Positions 1 through 8,480 are shown, counted from the stretch's first letter. The stretch: DNA of 41,756 nt from Sphingomonas sp. PL-96 (GCF_020707215.1 NZ_JAJFET010000015.1:1-41756); one strand, 5' to 3'. Numbers and translations are program-made. Notes: generated from the sequence alone by a model not told the origin.

Positions 1-127
1 CCGGCAGCAACGCCGGGCCGAAGCTCTGCTCCATGATCGCGCGCACCATCGCATGGCTGGGATCGTTGCCGTCGAACTTGGAGCAGATCAGCCGGACGAA
101 GCTGTAGTCGACGTCGATCCCCGCTTC
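1..127. repeat. Terminal direct repeat, left copy (circular overlap)
   Basis: These 127 bases are identical to the last 127 bases of the window (41630-41756). Both copies lie inside the same parA reading frame, and joining them restores one uninterrupted gene. This is what an assembler leaves when a circular molecule is written linearly with one overlap left in, and 127 is a common largest k-mer. I read it as an assembly artefact, not a biological repeat. Confidence 0.95.
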
Positions 128-988
128 GTCGAGCTGCGCCAGCACCTGATCCATCATCGACAGGAACTGGACCGTGGAGCAGAAATCCGGTGTGGTGGCG
201 GCAAGCGGGACCAGCAGCGCATTCGCCGCCTGCATCACAGCCAGGCTGATCGTCCCCAGCGCCGGCGGGGGATCGAGGATCACTACGTCATAGTCGCGTG
301 CCAGGTCCGCCAGACCCTTCTTGAGTTTGCGGAACCGGGCGGCGAGCACCGAACCGCCATCGCTGCCGGCCGCCGCCAACTCATATTCCACGTCGAACAG
401 TTCCAGGTTCGACGGGATCAGGTCGACGTTCGGCCAAGGGGTGGGCTTTACCGCATAGCCGAGATCCGCCTGGGTCGGGTCGATCGAGAGATAGGGATAG
501 AGCGTCTCCGCGCGCGTGATGTTGAAGTGCGGATTAAAGCCGAACAGCGTGGTGGTGGTTGCCTGGCTGTCGCAGTCGACCACCAGCACGCGATATCCCT
601 GCACTGCGAAGTAGTGCGCCAGATGCGTTGTGACGGTCGACTTGCCCACCCCACCCTTGAAGTTCTGCACCGCGATCACCGCAGGCACGTCGAGCGGGGC
701 ACGGCGGGGCGAGGCGCCCAGCACCTCGCGCATGTGCAGCAGCGCCTCGACCGTGTAGCCTAGCCGACGGCCGTTCTCGGCAGCGGGCGGAGGCGGCAGG
801 CGACCGTCTTCCTCGGCCATGCGGATGCGGTTGGTGGAGCAGCCGAGCAGTTGCGCCGCTTCCGCGATGCCGAAGCGGACGCTCAGACCCTTGCGGCTTT
901 CGGGCAGAAACGCCTTGCGCCGCAACCGCTCGATCATCCGCTCGCCGGCATCGGCCAGATCTCCGATCTGGCTCACCACTGCATTCAT
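1..988 (-). CDS. parA: ParA partition ATPase, N-terminal 329 codons (continues at the other window end)
   Basis: Walker-type ATPase that segregates plasmid copies together with ParB and the parS centromere. The ATG at 988 opens MNAVVSQIGD. The reading frame is open to base 1 and continues through the circular join to a stop at 41418, giving 399 residues, close to the usual size of P1-type (type Ia) ParA. Residues about 30-95 form an N-terminal helix-turn-helix region (RFGIAEAAQLLGCSTNRIR), which in type Ia ParA represses its own promoter. The deviant Walker A motif KGGVGKST is at residues 111-118. AAG-rich sequence upstream is a modest ribosome site. parB follows 53 bp downstream. The gene looks truncated here only because the circle is cut inside it. 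Confidence 0.95.
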   Translation of the reverse strand, partial: MNAVVSQIGDLADAGERMIERLRRKAFLPESRKGLSVRFGIAEAAQLLGCSTNRIRMAEEDGRLPPPPAAENGRRLGYTVEALLHMREVLGASPRRAPLDVPAVIAVQNFKGGVGKSTVTTHLAHYFAVQGYRVLVVDCDSQATTTTLFGFNPHFNITRAETLYPYLSIDPTQADLGYAVKPTPWPNVDLIPSNLELFDVEYELAAAGSDGGSVLAARFRKLKKGLADLARDYDVVILDPPPALGTISLAVMQAANALLVPLAATTPDFCSTVQFLSMMDQVLAQLDEAGIDVDYSFVRLICSKFDGNDPSHAMVRAIMEQSFGPALLP

Positions 989-1154
989 CCGACGCCCCGC
1001 CTTCACCGTTGAAGCTTGTTCCACGTCGGGATGCCACGAAGGGTTCAAACCGGCAACTCCATCGACCAAATTCATGCAACAGCTGCAAGGGCGGGCTCGC
1101 TTGCATGGCATGCCCGCGAAAGTTATCTGAGTAATTCCTCTCAGGTGATCTTCC
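989..1154. promoter_or_regulatory. Divergent promoter region between parA and uxaA
   Basis: These 166 bp separate the starts of parA (minus) and uxaA (plus), so both promoters should lie here. The parA side is expected to carry an operator for the ParA helix-turn-helix. The uxaA side has a clear ribosome site, AGGTGA, seven bases before its ATG. Short dyads such as GGCATGCC near 1107 are visible. I cannot assign a -35/-10 pair or a specific operator with confidence. Confidence 0.4.
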
Positions 1155-2648
1155 ATGCAGACTATCGCTTCCGCGCTTCAGGTGGACCCGCGCGACGATG
1201 TTGCCACGGCGCTTCGCGACCTAGCCGCGGGCGAGACTGTCCTGCTCGGCACGGGCGCGGTCCCGCTGTGCGAAGCGGTGGCCAAAGGGCACAAGCTCGC
1301 CGTTCGGCCGATCAAGGCGGGGGCGGAGGTGGTGAAGTTCGGATGGCCGATTGGTCGGGCGACCACCGACATCGCTGCCGGGGCGCACGTCCATACGCAC
1401 AACGTGCGGACCCTGCTCGAGGAGGCGCAGCACTACGCCTATGCGCCAGCGAAGTCGCCCGCGCAGGTGCATGCGGCACCGTACAGCTTTGCCGGCTATC
1501 GCCGCGCCAACGGCTCGGTCGGGACGCGCAACGAGATTTGGGTCCTGTGCACGGTCGGCTGCGTTGGCGCGACGGCCCGGCGCCTGGCTGAGCGCGCGGC
1601 ACAGCGTTTCGCCGGCCGCGTCGACGGCATCCACGCCTTTCCGCATCCCTATGGTTGCTCGCAACTGGGAGACGACCTCGACCATACGCGCACGATGCTC
1701 GCCAGCCTGGCCCAGCATCCCAATGCCGGAGGCGTCCTGCTGATCGGGCTGGGGTGCGAGAACAACCAGATGGACGCGCTGCTCGCCTCCGCACCGGGCA
1801 TCGACCGCAATCGCCTGCGTGCTTTCACCACCCAGATGGTCAGTGACGAGGTTGAGACGGGCCTTGCGATGATCGAGGAACTGGTCGCGATCGCCGAACA
1901 GGACGTGCGCGAGCCGGTGCCATTGTCGGAACTGGTGCTGGGGCTCAAGTGCGGCGGGTCGGACGGGTTTTCGGGCGTGTCGGCCAATCCACTCGTCGGG
2001 CGGGTCGCCGATGCCGTGGCGAACGCTGGCGGTACCCCGGTTCTGACCGAGATTCCCGAGATCTTTGGCGCAGAACGCATCCTGATGGCACGCGCGAAGG
2101 ACGCGGCGGTGTTCGGCGAGATCTGCCAGCTGGTGGAGGACTTCAAGGGCTATTTTATCGCCCATGGGCAGCCGGTCTATGAGAATCCGTCGCCTGGCAA
2201 CAAGGCCGGCGGGATCACCACGCTGGATGAAAAGTCGCTGGGCGCGGTGCAGAAGGCAGGACGTGCGCCAGTGGTGGACGTGCTGCGCTATGGCGAGCGC
2301 GTCCGGCAGAAGGGGCTGGTGCTGCTGGAGGCGCCGGGCAACGATGCGGTGTCCTCGACGGCGCTGACGGCAGCCGGGGCGACCGTGATCCTGTTCACGA
2401 CAGGGCGGGGCACGCCGATGGGGTTCCCCGCGCCCACGCTCAAGATCGCGTCCAACACCGAGCTTGCCGAGCGCAAGCCCGGGTGGATCGACTTCGACGC
2501 CGGGCCGCTGCTGCAAGGGGAGGCGCCGGACGTGGTGACCGAGCGGCTGCTCGAGCTGGTGATCGCGACCGCTTCGGGAGCCGAGACCCGCGCCGAGCGC
2601 AATGGCGAGCGCGAGATTGCCTTGTGGAAGCAGGGGGTCACAGTGTGA
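1155..2648 (+). CDS. uxaA: Altronate dehydratase
   Basis: Cytoplasmic enzyme that dehydrates D-altronate to 2-keto-3-deoxygluconate (KDG), the last step of the galacturonate isomerase route. At 497 residues it matches full-length UxaA (E. coli about 495). An N-terminal SAF-like domain (residues about 10-95) contains the GAHVHTHNV segment with clustered histidines. The long C-terminal GD/AH domain carries the family stretches GTRNEIWVLCTVGC, HPYGCSQLGDD, GLGCENNQ and GLKCGGSDGFSG, with cysteines suited to iron binding. ATG 1155 follows AGGTGA. The stop overlaps the start of the downstream GntR gene by four bases, so the two are translationally coupled. The partner UxaB (tagaturonate reductase) is not on the plasmid; the reductase present looks like UxuB. 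Confidence 0.93.
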   Translation: MQTIASALQVDPRDDVATALRDLAAGETVLLGTGAVPLCEAVAKGHKLAVRPIKAGAEVVKFGWPIGRATTDIAAGAHVHTHNVRTLLEEAQHYAYAPAKSPAQVHAAPYSFAGYRRANGSVGTRNEIWVLCTVGCVGATARRLAERAAQRFAGRVDGIHAFPHPYGCSQLGDDLDHTRTMLASLAQHPNAGGVLLIGLGCENNQMDALLASAPGIDRNRLRAFTTQMVSDEVETGLAMIEELVAIAEQDVREPVPLSELVLGLKCGGSDGFSGVSANPLVGRVADAVANAGGTPVLTEIPEIFGAERILMARAKDAAVFGEICQLVEDFKGYFIAHGQPVYENPSPGNKAGGITTLDEKSLGAVQKAGRAPVVDVLRYGERVRQKGLVLLEAPGNDAVSSTALTAAGATVILFTTGRGTPMGFPAPTLKIASNTELAERKPGWIDFDAGPLLQGEAPDVVTERLLELVIATASGAETRAERNGEREIALWKQGVTV

Positions 2649-3433
2649 GCGACGACGGCCGCCAGGCGCCTGGCGCGCCGCGTACCGGCGGGCGCAAGCT
2701 GTACCAGGCGATCATCGACGCGCTTCAGGCGGACATCGCCGGGGGCCGCTTCACCGCCGGAGGCCGCTTGCCAACAGAGCGCGAGCTGGTTGAACGGTTC
2801 GCCGTCAGCCGGCTGACCGTGCGCGAGGCGGTGATCGGCATGGAGATCCTGGGCCTCGTCGAGGCGCGGCGCGGCTCCGGCGTCTATGTCATGGCCAATG
2901 CCGCCGAGCGGCTCCAGCCCTCCGATCTCGACATCGGCGCGTTCGAGCTGATCGAGGCCCGGCGTCTGGTAGAGGGCGAATGCGCGGCACTGGCGGCGAT
3001 CACCCGCAATGACGAGGATGTGGCGGCGCTGCGCGACATTCTGGAGCGGATGATTGCCGAAAATGCGATCGACAGCCCGGACGAGTTCGCCGACCGCGAC
3101 TTCCACCGCCAGATCGCACGGGCGACCGCCAACGACGCAATGGTGCTGACGGTCGAGACGCTGTGGGACGTGCGGCATCGCTCGCCGCTGTGCGTGGCGG
3201 TGCTCGACCGGGCGCGGCGGGCAGGGGAGAAGCCGCGGATCGAGGACCACCGCGCGATCCTGGAGGCGATTGCGGCGGGCGATCCGGAGGCGGCGCGCGC
3301 GGCGATGCGCCGACACCTGGGGCGGGTGATCGAGCATCTGCTGGAGGCAACGCAAGACGATGCGCTGGAGCGGATGCGGGCGGAAGCGGCGCAGCTGCGC
3401 GATCGCGCGAACCGCTTCCCGGCGGCCAGCTGA
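2645..3433 (+). CDS. GntR/FadR-family transcriptional regulator
   Basis: Probable local repressor of uronate genes; 262 residues. The GTG start at 2645 overlaps the uxaA stop in a GTGA arrangement. Residues about 17-85 are a GntR winged helix (LPTERELVERFAVSRLTVREA, then LVEARRGSGVYV). The rest is an FCD-type all-helical effector domain with the usual acid and histidine metal ligands (EARRLVEGECAALAA, DRDFHRQIARAT, EDHRAILEAIAAGD). Members of this subfamily such as UxuR and ExuR control hexuronate genes, and the position behind uxaA supports the same role. The effector, perhaps an uronate or KDG, is an inference. No TGGTnnnACCA-type operator was found near uxaA. Confidence 0.88.
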   Translation: MSDDGRQAPGAPRTGGRKLYQAIIDALQADIAGGRFTAGGRLPTERELVERFAVSRLTVREAVIGMEILGLVEARRGSGVYVMANAAERLQPSDLDIGAFELIEARRLVEGECAALAAITRNDEDVAALRDILERMIAENAIDSPDEFADRDFHRQIARATANDAMVLTVETLWDVRHRSPLCVAVLDRARRAGEKPRIEDHRAILEAIAAGDPEAARAAMRRHLGRVIEHLLEATQDDALERMRAEAAQLRDRANRFPAAS

Positions 3434-3445
3434 AAGCGGCGCCTC

Positions 3446-4912
3446 CTACAACCGCGCCAGCGTAGCGCGCGCGCCTTCCGCCTCGAGGCGGTGGAGCCAG
3501 GCCGCGAGCATCTGCGCAAGCCCGGTGTCCTGCGCGAGCGCGGGCGGAAAGATCGCGTCGATCGCGAGCAGCGCTGCGACCTTGTGCTCGGCGGTGTCGG
3601 CGTTCTGCACGGCGGCCGCGGTGCGGGCGGCGAGCGGGTCGTCGACCGCAAAGACATCGCCGTGGTCGTTCATGCCCGCCTGCCAGCGCATCCAGGCGGC
3701 GACCGCGAGCTTGAGCGCGGGGCAACGCGCGCCGATCGCGCGCCGGGCGGCGATGGTTGCGAGCAGCCGCTGCGGGAGCTTCTGCGACCCATCCATCGCG
3801 ATCTGCCGGGTGCGGTGCTGGAGCGCCGGGTTCGCGAAGCGGATCATCAGCTGGGCGCGATAAGCGGCAACGTCCAGGCCGGGAGGCGGGGACAGCGTCG
3901 CCTGCGCCTCGTCCCACAGCCGCTCGACGAAGCGGCGGCCTTCGGGCAGCGCCACCACCTCGTGCACGAAGTCGATGCCGGCCAGCCCCCCCAGATAGGC
4001 GATACCGGAGTGGGCGCCGTTGAGCAGCCGCAGCTTGGCCTCTTCCCAGGGCGCGACATCGTCGGTCAGCTGCACGCCGAGCGCGGCGAAGTCGGGGCGG
4101 GGGCCGGCGAAGCGGTCCTCGATCACCCATTGGGTAAAGGGCTCGGTCTTGACCATCGCCTGGTCCTCGACGCCCAGGGTCGCAGCGAGATCGGCAACGT
4201 CGGCATCGGTGGTGGCAGGGACGATGCGATCGACCATGGTCTGGGGAAAGGCGCCCTCTGCCTCGATCCAGGCGGCGAGGTCGGGGTCGTGCGCGGCCGC
4301 CATGCGCTGCACCGCCTGGGCGAGCCGCGCGCCATTGTGGGGCAGGTTGTCGCAGCTGATCGCGGTGAAGGGGGCAAGGCCGGCGGCACGGCGACGGGCG
4401 AGGGCGGCGACCAGGAAGCCCGGGGCGGTGCGCGGCGCGTCGAGGCTGGCGAGATCGGCGGCGACGTCGGCATCCGCCTCGATCAGCTGGCCGGTGGCGG
4501 GATCGAGCTTATAGCCTTTTTCGGTGATGGTGAGCGTGACGAGATGGGTGTCGGGGCTGGCGAGCGCAGCAACGACCGCGCCCGGATTCTCGGGCGCGAC
4601 CAGCACGGTCTGCACCGCGCCCATCACCTGCAGGCGACGGCGGTCGCCCTCGCGCTCGACCAGCGTATAGAGCCCGTCCTGCGGCACCAGCTGGTTGCGG
4701 ACGCTTGCCGAGCGCAGCGACACGCCGATGATGCCCCAGCGCAGGTCGCCGGCGGCCAGCGCCGCCTCGAACACCGCCGCCTGGTGCGCGCGGTGGAAGG
4801 CGCCGATGCCGAGATGGACGACCCCCGGCTTGACCGCGCTGCGATCATAGGCCGGGCGCGCAACCTTGGACGGCAGCGCGGCGAGCGTTGCGTTCGACAG
4901 GCGTGCGCTCAC
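3446..4912 (-). CDS. uxuB: D-fructuronate reductase (mannitol dehydrogenase family)
   Basis: NAD-dependent reductase of the polyol-specific long-chain family, expected to convert D-fructuronate to D-mannonate. At 488 residues it is full length (E. coli UxuB 486). The N-terminal nucleotide fold shows VHLGIGAFHRAHQ. Family markers follow: TITEKGY, SCDNLPHNG, TMVDRIVPATT, QWVIEDRF, KLRLLNGAHS (catalytic lysine region) and QIAMDGSQKLPQRLL. These fit UxuB better than UxaB, whose N-terminus differs. The GTG start at 4910-4912 overlaps the uxaC stop (GTGA), so it is coupled to uxaC. No mannonate dehydratase (UxuA) is on the plasmid, so either the chromosome supplies it or this enzyme also reduces tagaturonate for UxaA. 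The gene converges with gntR, leaving 12 bp between them. Confidence 0.88.
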   Translation of the reverse strand: MSARLSNATLAALPSKVARPAYDRSAVKPGVVHLGIGAFHRAHQAAVFEAALAAGDLRWGIIGVSLRSASVRNQLVPQDGLYTLVEREGDRRRLQVMGAVQTVLVAPENPGAVVAALASPDTHLVTLTITEKGYKLDPATGQLIEADADVAADLASLDAPRTAPGFLVAALARRRAAGLAPFTAISCDNLPHNGARLAQAVQRMAAAHDPDLAAWIEAEGAFPQTMVDRIVPATTDADVADLAATLGVEDQAMVKTEPFTQWVIEDRFAGPRPDFAALGVQLTDDVAPWEEAKLRLLNGAHSGIAYLGGLAGIDFVHEVVALPEGRRFVERLWDEAQATLSPPPGLDVAAYRAQLMIRFANPALQHRTRQIAMDGSQKLPQRLLATIAARRAIGARCPALKLAVAAWMRWQAGMNDHGDVFAVDDPLAARTAAAVQNADTAEHKVAALLAIDAIFPPALAQDTGLAQMLAAWLHRLEAEGARATLARL

Positions 4913-6324
4913 AGCTTGTATGCCTGTTTCACCAGGTCATAGGTCAGCGCCTTCGCGACCTCGTGCGCCTCCTCCTCGGGCAGCTGGTGCTCGGCGACGA
5001 GGCGGGCGAGGAAGGCGCAGTCCATCCGCCGTGCGACGTCGTGGCGGGCGGGGATCGACAGAAAGGCCCGAGTGTCGTCATTGAAGCCGACGGTGTTGTA
5101 GAAGCCGGCGGTCTCGGTCACGCGCTCGCGGAAGCGGCGCATGCCTTCGGGACTGTCGTTGAACCACCAGGGCGGGCCGAGCCGCAGCGCCGGATAATGG
5201 CCCGCGAGCGGGGCCAGTTCGCGCGCATAGCTGTCCTCGTCCAGGGTGAAGAGGATGATGGTGAGGCGCGGGTCGGAGCCATAGCGGCTGAGCAGGGGAT
5301 GGAGCGCACCGACGAAGTCGGTCGCCATCGGAATGTCGGCGCCCTTGTCGCGGCCGAACTGGCGCATGACGGTGGCGTTGTGATTGCGGTGAACGCCGGG
5401 GTGGATCTGCAGCGTCATGCCATCCTCGATGCTCATCCGCGCCATTTCGGTGAGCATCTGGGCGCGGAACAGCTCGGCCTCCGCCGGCGTGCAGCTGCCG
5501 GAGCGGACGCGCGCGTAGAGGCGTTCGGCCTCCGCCTCCGACAGGTCGGCGGTAGCGGCGCTGGGATGGCCATGGTCAGTCGCGGTGGCGCCGCCGACCT
5601 CGCGGAAATAGGCGCGGCGGTTTGCGTGCGCGCGCAGATAGCCCTTCCAGGTCGACACGTCCTCGCGCGCCAACTCGCCCAGGCGCTCGACATTGTGCTG
5701 GAAGCCTTCGAACTCGGGATCGAGCGCAGCGTCGGGACGGTAGGTGGTGAGGACCTTGCCCCGCCACCCGCTCGCGCGGATCGCGCGATGGTGGTCGAGC
5801 GGGTCGAGCGGCCCTTCGGTGGTGGCGATCGCCTCGATGTTGAAGCGCTCGAACAGGGCGCGCGGGCGAAAGCTTTCCTGCTTCAGCGCGGCATCGATGG
5901 TGTCGTAATAGCTGTCGGCGTTGTCGGCCGACAGCAATTCGTCGAGCCCGAAGATCTCGGCAAACACCCAGTCGAGCCACATGCGCGACGGCGTGCCGCG
6001 GAACAGGTGGTAGTGGGCGGCGAAGCGGCGCCAGATGGTGCGCGGGTCCGCCTCCGTCGGGCCGCCATCGATCCGCGGCACGCCCAGTTCCTCCAGCGCC
6101 ACGCCCTGGCTGTAGAGCATGCGAAAGACGTAGTGGTCGGGAACGATCAGCAGGCTGGCGGGATCGCCGAACGCTTCGTTGCGGTCGAACCAGGCCGGGT
6201 CGGTATGGCCGTGCGGCGACAGGATCGGCAGGCCGGCGATCCGCTCATGGAGGCGCCGTGCGATTGCCCGGATCGTCGGATCGGCGGGGAAGAGGCGATC
6301 GGGGTGCAGCGAAAGCTTCGTCAT
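4909..6324 (-). CDS. uxaC: Glucuronate/galacturonate isomerase
   Basis: Cytoplasmic aldose-ketose isomerase of the amidohydrolase fold that converts glucuronate to fructuronate and galacturonate to tagaturonate, the entry step of both hexuronate branches. ATG 6324 (MTKLSLHPDRLF) gives 471 residues, the same as E. coli UxaC (470). A longer in-frame reading exists but has no family match at its N-terminus. Metal and substrate motifs visible: SPHGHTDP near residue 35, the ATTEGPLDPLDHH region, LQIHPGVHRNHN, and GPPWWFNDSPEGM near the C-terminus. uxuB follows with a GTGA overlap. lacI ends 85 bp upstream on the same strand, so read-through from lacI is possible. Confidence 0.93.
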   Translation of the reverse strand: MTKLSLHPDRLFPADPTIRAIARRLHERIAGLPILSPHGHTDPAWFDRNEAFGDPASLLIVPDHYVFRMLYSQGVALEELGVPRIDGGPTEADPRTIWRRFAAHYHLFRGTPSRMWLDWVFAEIFGLDELLSADNADSYYDTIDAALKQESFRPRALFERFNIEAIATTEGPLDPLDHHRAIRASGWRGKVLTTYRPDAALDPEFEGFQHNVERLGELAREDVSTWKGYLRAHANRRAYFREVGGATATDHGHPSAATADLSEAEAERLYARVRSGSCTPAEAELFRAQMLTEMARMSIEDGMTLQIHPGVHRNHNATVMRQFGRDKGADIPMATDFVGALHPLLSRYGSDPRLTIILFTLDEDSYARELAPLAGHYPALRLGPPWWFNDSPEGMRRFRERVTETAGFYNTVGFNDDTRAFLSIPARHDVARRMDCAFLARLVAEHQLPEEEAHEVAKALTYDLVKQAYKL

Positions 6325-6409
6325 CAAGGCGCCTCGGCAAGAGCAAGCGTGTCGAGGCGAGGATGGCAAATGGTTCGAGCGGCTGTCCACCGAATTTATC
6401 AGATAGCTT

Positions 6410-7432
6410 TCAGCTCGACGGCGCGGCGACCGAGGCGCGGCGGATCAGGGTGGAGAGGAACAGCGCATGCTCGTCGCCATGGTCGCCCGGGCCGGTGCCG
6501 ATCAGCTTGAGCGCTGCGGCGCGCGCCATGGTCACGATCGGCCAGCGCACGGTGGTGAGCGGGGGCCAGATATGGGAGGCGATGGTGGTGTCGTCGAAGC
6601 CGATGACGGACAGGTCGGCCGGGATCTCCAGCCCGCGCTGCCGCGCGACATGGATGGCGCCGGCGGCCATCTCGTCGTTGCAGGAAAAGATCGCGGTCGG
6701 GCGCGGCGACAGATCGAGCAGCCGCTCGGTCGCGCGGATGCCGGAGTCGAACGTATAGTCGCCGGGTGCGATCCAGGTGCGGTCGAACGGCAGGCCCGCA
6801 GCCGTCATCGCCTCCTCATAGCCCGACTGACGTTCCAGCGCGGAGCGGAAGCCGCGCGGCCCCGCGATGACGCAGATCTGGCGGTGGCCCGCCTCGATCA
6901 GGTGCGCGATCGCGTGGCGCACCGTCTCGCGGTCGTTGGATGCGACCATGTGCTGCGGCACGTCGAACGGTGCGGAGCCCATGCGAACATAGCGGCAGCC
7001 GATTTCCGCACACAGGCCGGCGAGCTGGTCGTTCTCTGAGATCGGCGGCAGCAGCATGACGCCATAGGGGCGTTGGCGCTCCAGGAAGCGGCGGACCTCC
7101 CCCAGCATCTCCGGGTCGCCGCGATCGACCGGGTGGACCAGCAGTTCGAACTCGGTGTCGCGCAGCACTTCCAACAGGCCGTGCTGGACGCCCAGCACCA
7201 TCTGCGCATTGGGATTGTCGTGGATCAGCGCGATCACGAAGTTACGCCGCAGCGCCAGCGCGCGTGCCTGCGGGTTGGGCGTATAACCGAGCTCGGCGAT
7301 CACCTGCTCGACGCGTTTGCGCGTATCGCCGTTCAGCAGCTCGCTGTTGTTGATGACCCGGCTGACCGTCTTCTTGGAGACACCGGCCAAGCGCGCGACA
7401 TCGTTGATGGTGGGCTGGGAAGCCTTGTTCAT
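6410..7432 (-). CDS. LacI-family transcriptional regulator
   Basis: DNA-binding repressor, 340 residues. ATG 7432 opens MNKASQPTINDVARLAGVSKKTVS, the classic LacI helix-turn-helix at residues about 8-29, followed by the hinge (NPQARALAL). The remainder is a periplasmic-binding-protein-like ligand domain (LGVQHGLLEV, ASNDRETVRHAI, SCNDEMAAGAIHVARQRG, SVIGFDDTTIASHIWPPLTTVR). An earlier in-frame start would add 21 residues with no family similarity. It sits between uxaC-uxuB and the divergent hydratase-exuT-GH43 operon. A 15-bp motif in its divergent promoter region recurs before the TonB receptor and before kduI, so it is the best candidate regulator of all three. The effector is probably KDG or another uronate intermediate, which is an inference. 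Confidence 0.9.
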   Translation of the reverse strand: MNKASQPTINDVARLAGVSKKTVSRVINNSELLNGDTRKRVEQVIAELGYTPNPQARALALRRNFVIALIHDNPNAQMVLGVQHGLLEVLRDTEFELLVHPVDRGDPEMLGEVRRFLERQRPYGVMLLPPISENDQLAGLCAEIGCRYVRMGSAPFDVPQHMVASNDRETVRHAIAHLIEAGHRQICVIAGPRGFRSALERQSGYEEAMTAAGLPFDRTWIAPGDYTFDSGIRATERLLDLSPRPTAIFSCNDEMAAGAIHVARQRGLEIPADLSVIGFDDTTIASHIWPPLTTVRWPIVTMARAAALKLIGTGPGDHGDEHALFLSTLIRRASVAAPSS

Positions 7433-7526
7433 GCGCCCTGCATAGCGGCCGGAGGGATTGTCGCCAGCGACATTTGCCCGCGAAAACTTACGCAACGCTT
7501 AGCCGGCAACACTTTGAACAACTGCT

Positions 7527-7557
7527 GCGGCGTGGGGAATACGGCGGCGTGGGGAAT
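7527..7557. repeat. 14-bp direct repeat, two copies in the lacI/hydratase promoter region
   Basis: GCGGCGTGGGGAAT occurs at 7527-7540 and again at 7544-7557, a period of 17 bp. It lies 95-125 bp upstream of the lacI start and upstream of the LacI-type motif. It could be a regulator site or a small slippage duplication. No function can be assigned from sequence alone. Confidence 0.6.
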
Positions 7558-7585
7558 GGCGGCGCGCGAAAACCGGGCTTGCTCC

Positions 7586-7600
7586 TGACACCGGTTTCCA
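7586..7600. promoter_or_regulatory. Candidate LacI-type operator 1 (hydratase-exuT-GH43 operon)
   Basis: TGACACCGGTTTCCA (reverse complement TGGAAACCGGTGTCA) is an imperfect dyad around ACCGGT, 50 bp before the hydratase ATG and about 155 bp before lacI. Close copies occur at 21749-21763 and 26436-26450, giving a consensus near TGGWAAMCGGTGTCA. A CG-centred dyad of this length is typical of LacI-family operators. Assigning it to the adjacent LacI protein is an inference. Confidence 0.6.
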
Positions 7601-7649
7601 ATAGCCATGCGAAACGAAACAAACGAGTGGGCGTAAGGGTGGTTTGTCG

Positions 7650-8480
7650 ATGAGCGGGGAAGCAGCAGTCGCGCAGGCCTTTGTGGAGGCACGACGCGCG
7701 GGCACACCGCTCAGCAGCTATCCGGGAACGCCGCCGACCTCCCTTGCCGGCGCCTATGCGGTGCAGGATCATGCGATCGGGCTGCGCGGGGGCGTCGTCG
7801 CCGGATGGAAGGTGGGCCGGGTCCCCGCGCCTTTTCTGGAGCAACTGGGTGTGCCGCGGCTCGCGGGGCCGATCTTTTCCGACCAGATCCAGATCGCGGG
7901 CGACAGCCCGGCAGCACTGCCGGTGATCGATGGCGGCTTCGCGGCTGTCGAGGCGGAGTATCTGTTGCGGATCGGCCGGGCCCCGGTCTCGGGCACAACG
8001 CGGCTGTCGTTGGAGGAAGCGCTCGAACTGGTCGATGCGGTGCATGTCGGCTTCGAGATCGCGAGCTCGCCCTATGCCGGGATCAACACCGACGGGCCGC
8101 TGGTCACGATCAGCGACTTCGGCAATCACAATGCGCTGGTGATCGGCGCACCGGTTCCCGACTGGTGCAGCCGCGCCTTTGAGGACTGGACGGTCTCGAC
8201 CGAGGTGGATGGCGATTGCGTCGGCACGGCAAGCGCGCGCACGATGCTGGACGGTCCGTTCGGTGCGGTCGCGTTCCTCGTCGAGAGCCTGGGCGCCCGC
8301 GGACGGACGCTGGAGCCGGGACAATGGATCTCGTCCGGCGCGGTGACCGGCGTCCACCAGGTGGCAGTCGGCGCGCGCGTCGCGGCGCGGTTTGGAGAAT
8401 TGCGGGTGAGTGGCACGATAGAAGCCGCCGCCCGACAGGAGAGCATGTCGGAGACGAAGCATGGAGAACGGACGGGCTGA
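7650..8480 (+). CDS. FAH/MhpD-family 2-keto acid hydratase-like protein (paralog 1)
   Basis: Cytoplasmic member of the fumarylacetoacetase/2-keto-4-pentenoate hydratase fold, 276 residues. ATG 7650 lies seven bases after AAGGGTGG; a TTG six bases earlier is a weaker choice. Visible family segments: AYAVQDHAIGL, GWKVG, RLAGPIFSDQI, EAEYLLRIG (the metal-binding E-x-E pair), DAVHVGFEIASSP, TISDFGNHN and PGQWISSGAVTG. It is clearly homologous to the protein at 16678-17469. First gene of an operon with the MFS transporter, which it overlaps by 20 bp, and GH43. MhpD itself acts in aromatic catabolism, but nothing aromatic is nearby. A role on a 2-keto-3-deoxy sugar acid is more likely, and this is inference. 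Confidence 0.85.
   Translation: MSGEAAVAQAFVEARRAGTPLSSYPGTPPTSLAGAYAVQDHAIGLRGGVVAGWKVGRVPAPFLEQLGVPRLAGPIFSDQIQIAGDSPAALPVIDGGFAAVEAEYLLRIGRAPVSGTTRLSLEEALELVDAVHVGFEIASSPYAGINTDGPLVTISDFGNHNALVIGAPVPDWCSRAFEDWTVSTEVDGDCVGTASARTMLDGPFGAVAFLVESLGARGRTLEPGQWISSGAVTGVHQVAVGARVAARFGELRVSGTIEAAARQESMSETKHGERTG

Noticed and set aside
534..1106. A 190-residue minus-strand frame overlapping the start of parA
   Set aside because: It is an out-of-frame reading of parA. The parA frame with KGGVGKST and a proper start is the real gene.
3491..4942. Long open frames opposite uxuB, uxaC, the LamG gene and both TonB receptors
   Set aside because: They are shadows of the coding strand in high-GC DNA: low-complexity Arg/Ala/Gly-rich translations with no family motif, while the opposite strand carries full-length conserved proteins.
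1111..7485. Shared 11-mer TGCCCGCGAAA before uxaA (1111-1121) and before lacI (7475-7485), as a common operator
   Set aside because: The two copies face opposite ways relative to their genes, similarity ends after the 11-mer, and many 11-mer coincidences are expected in 41 kb of GC-rich DNA.
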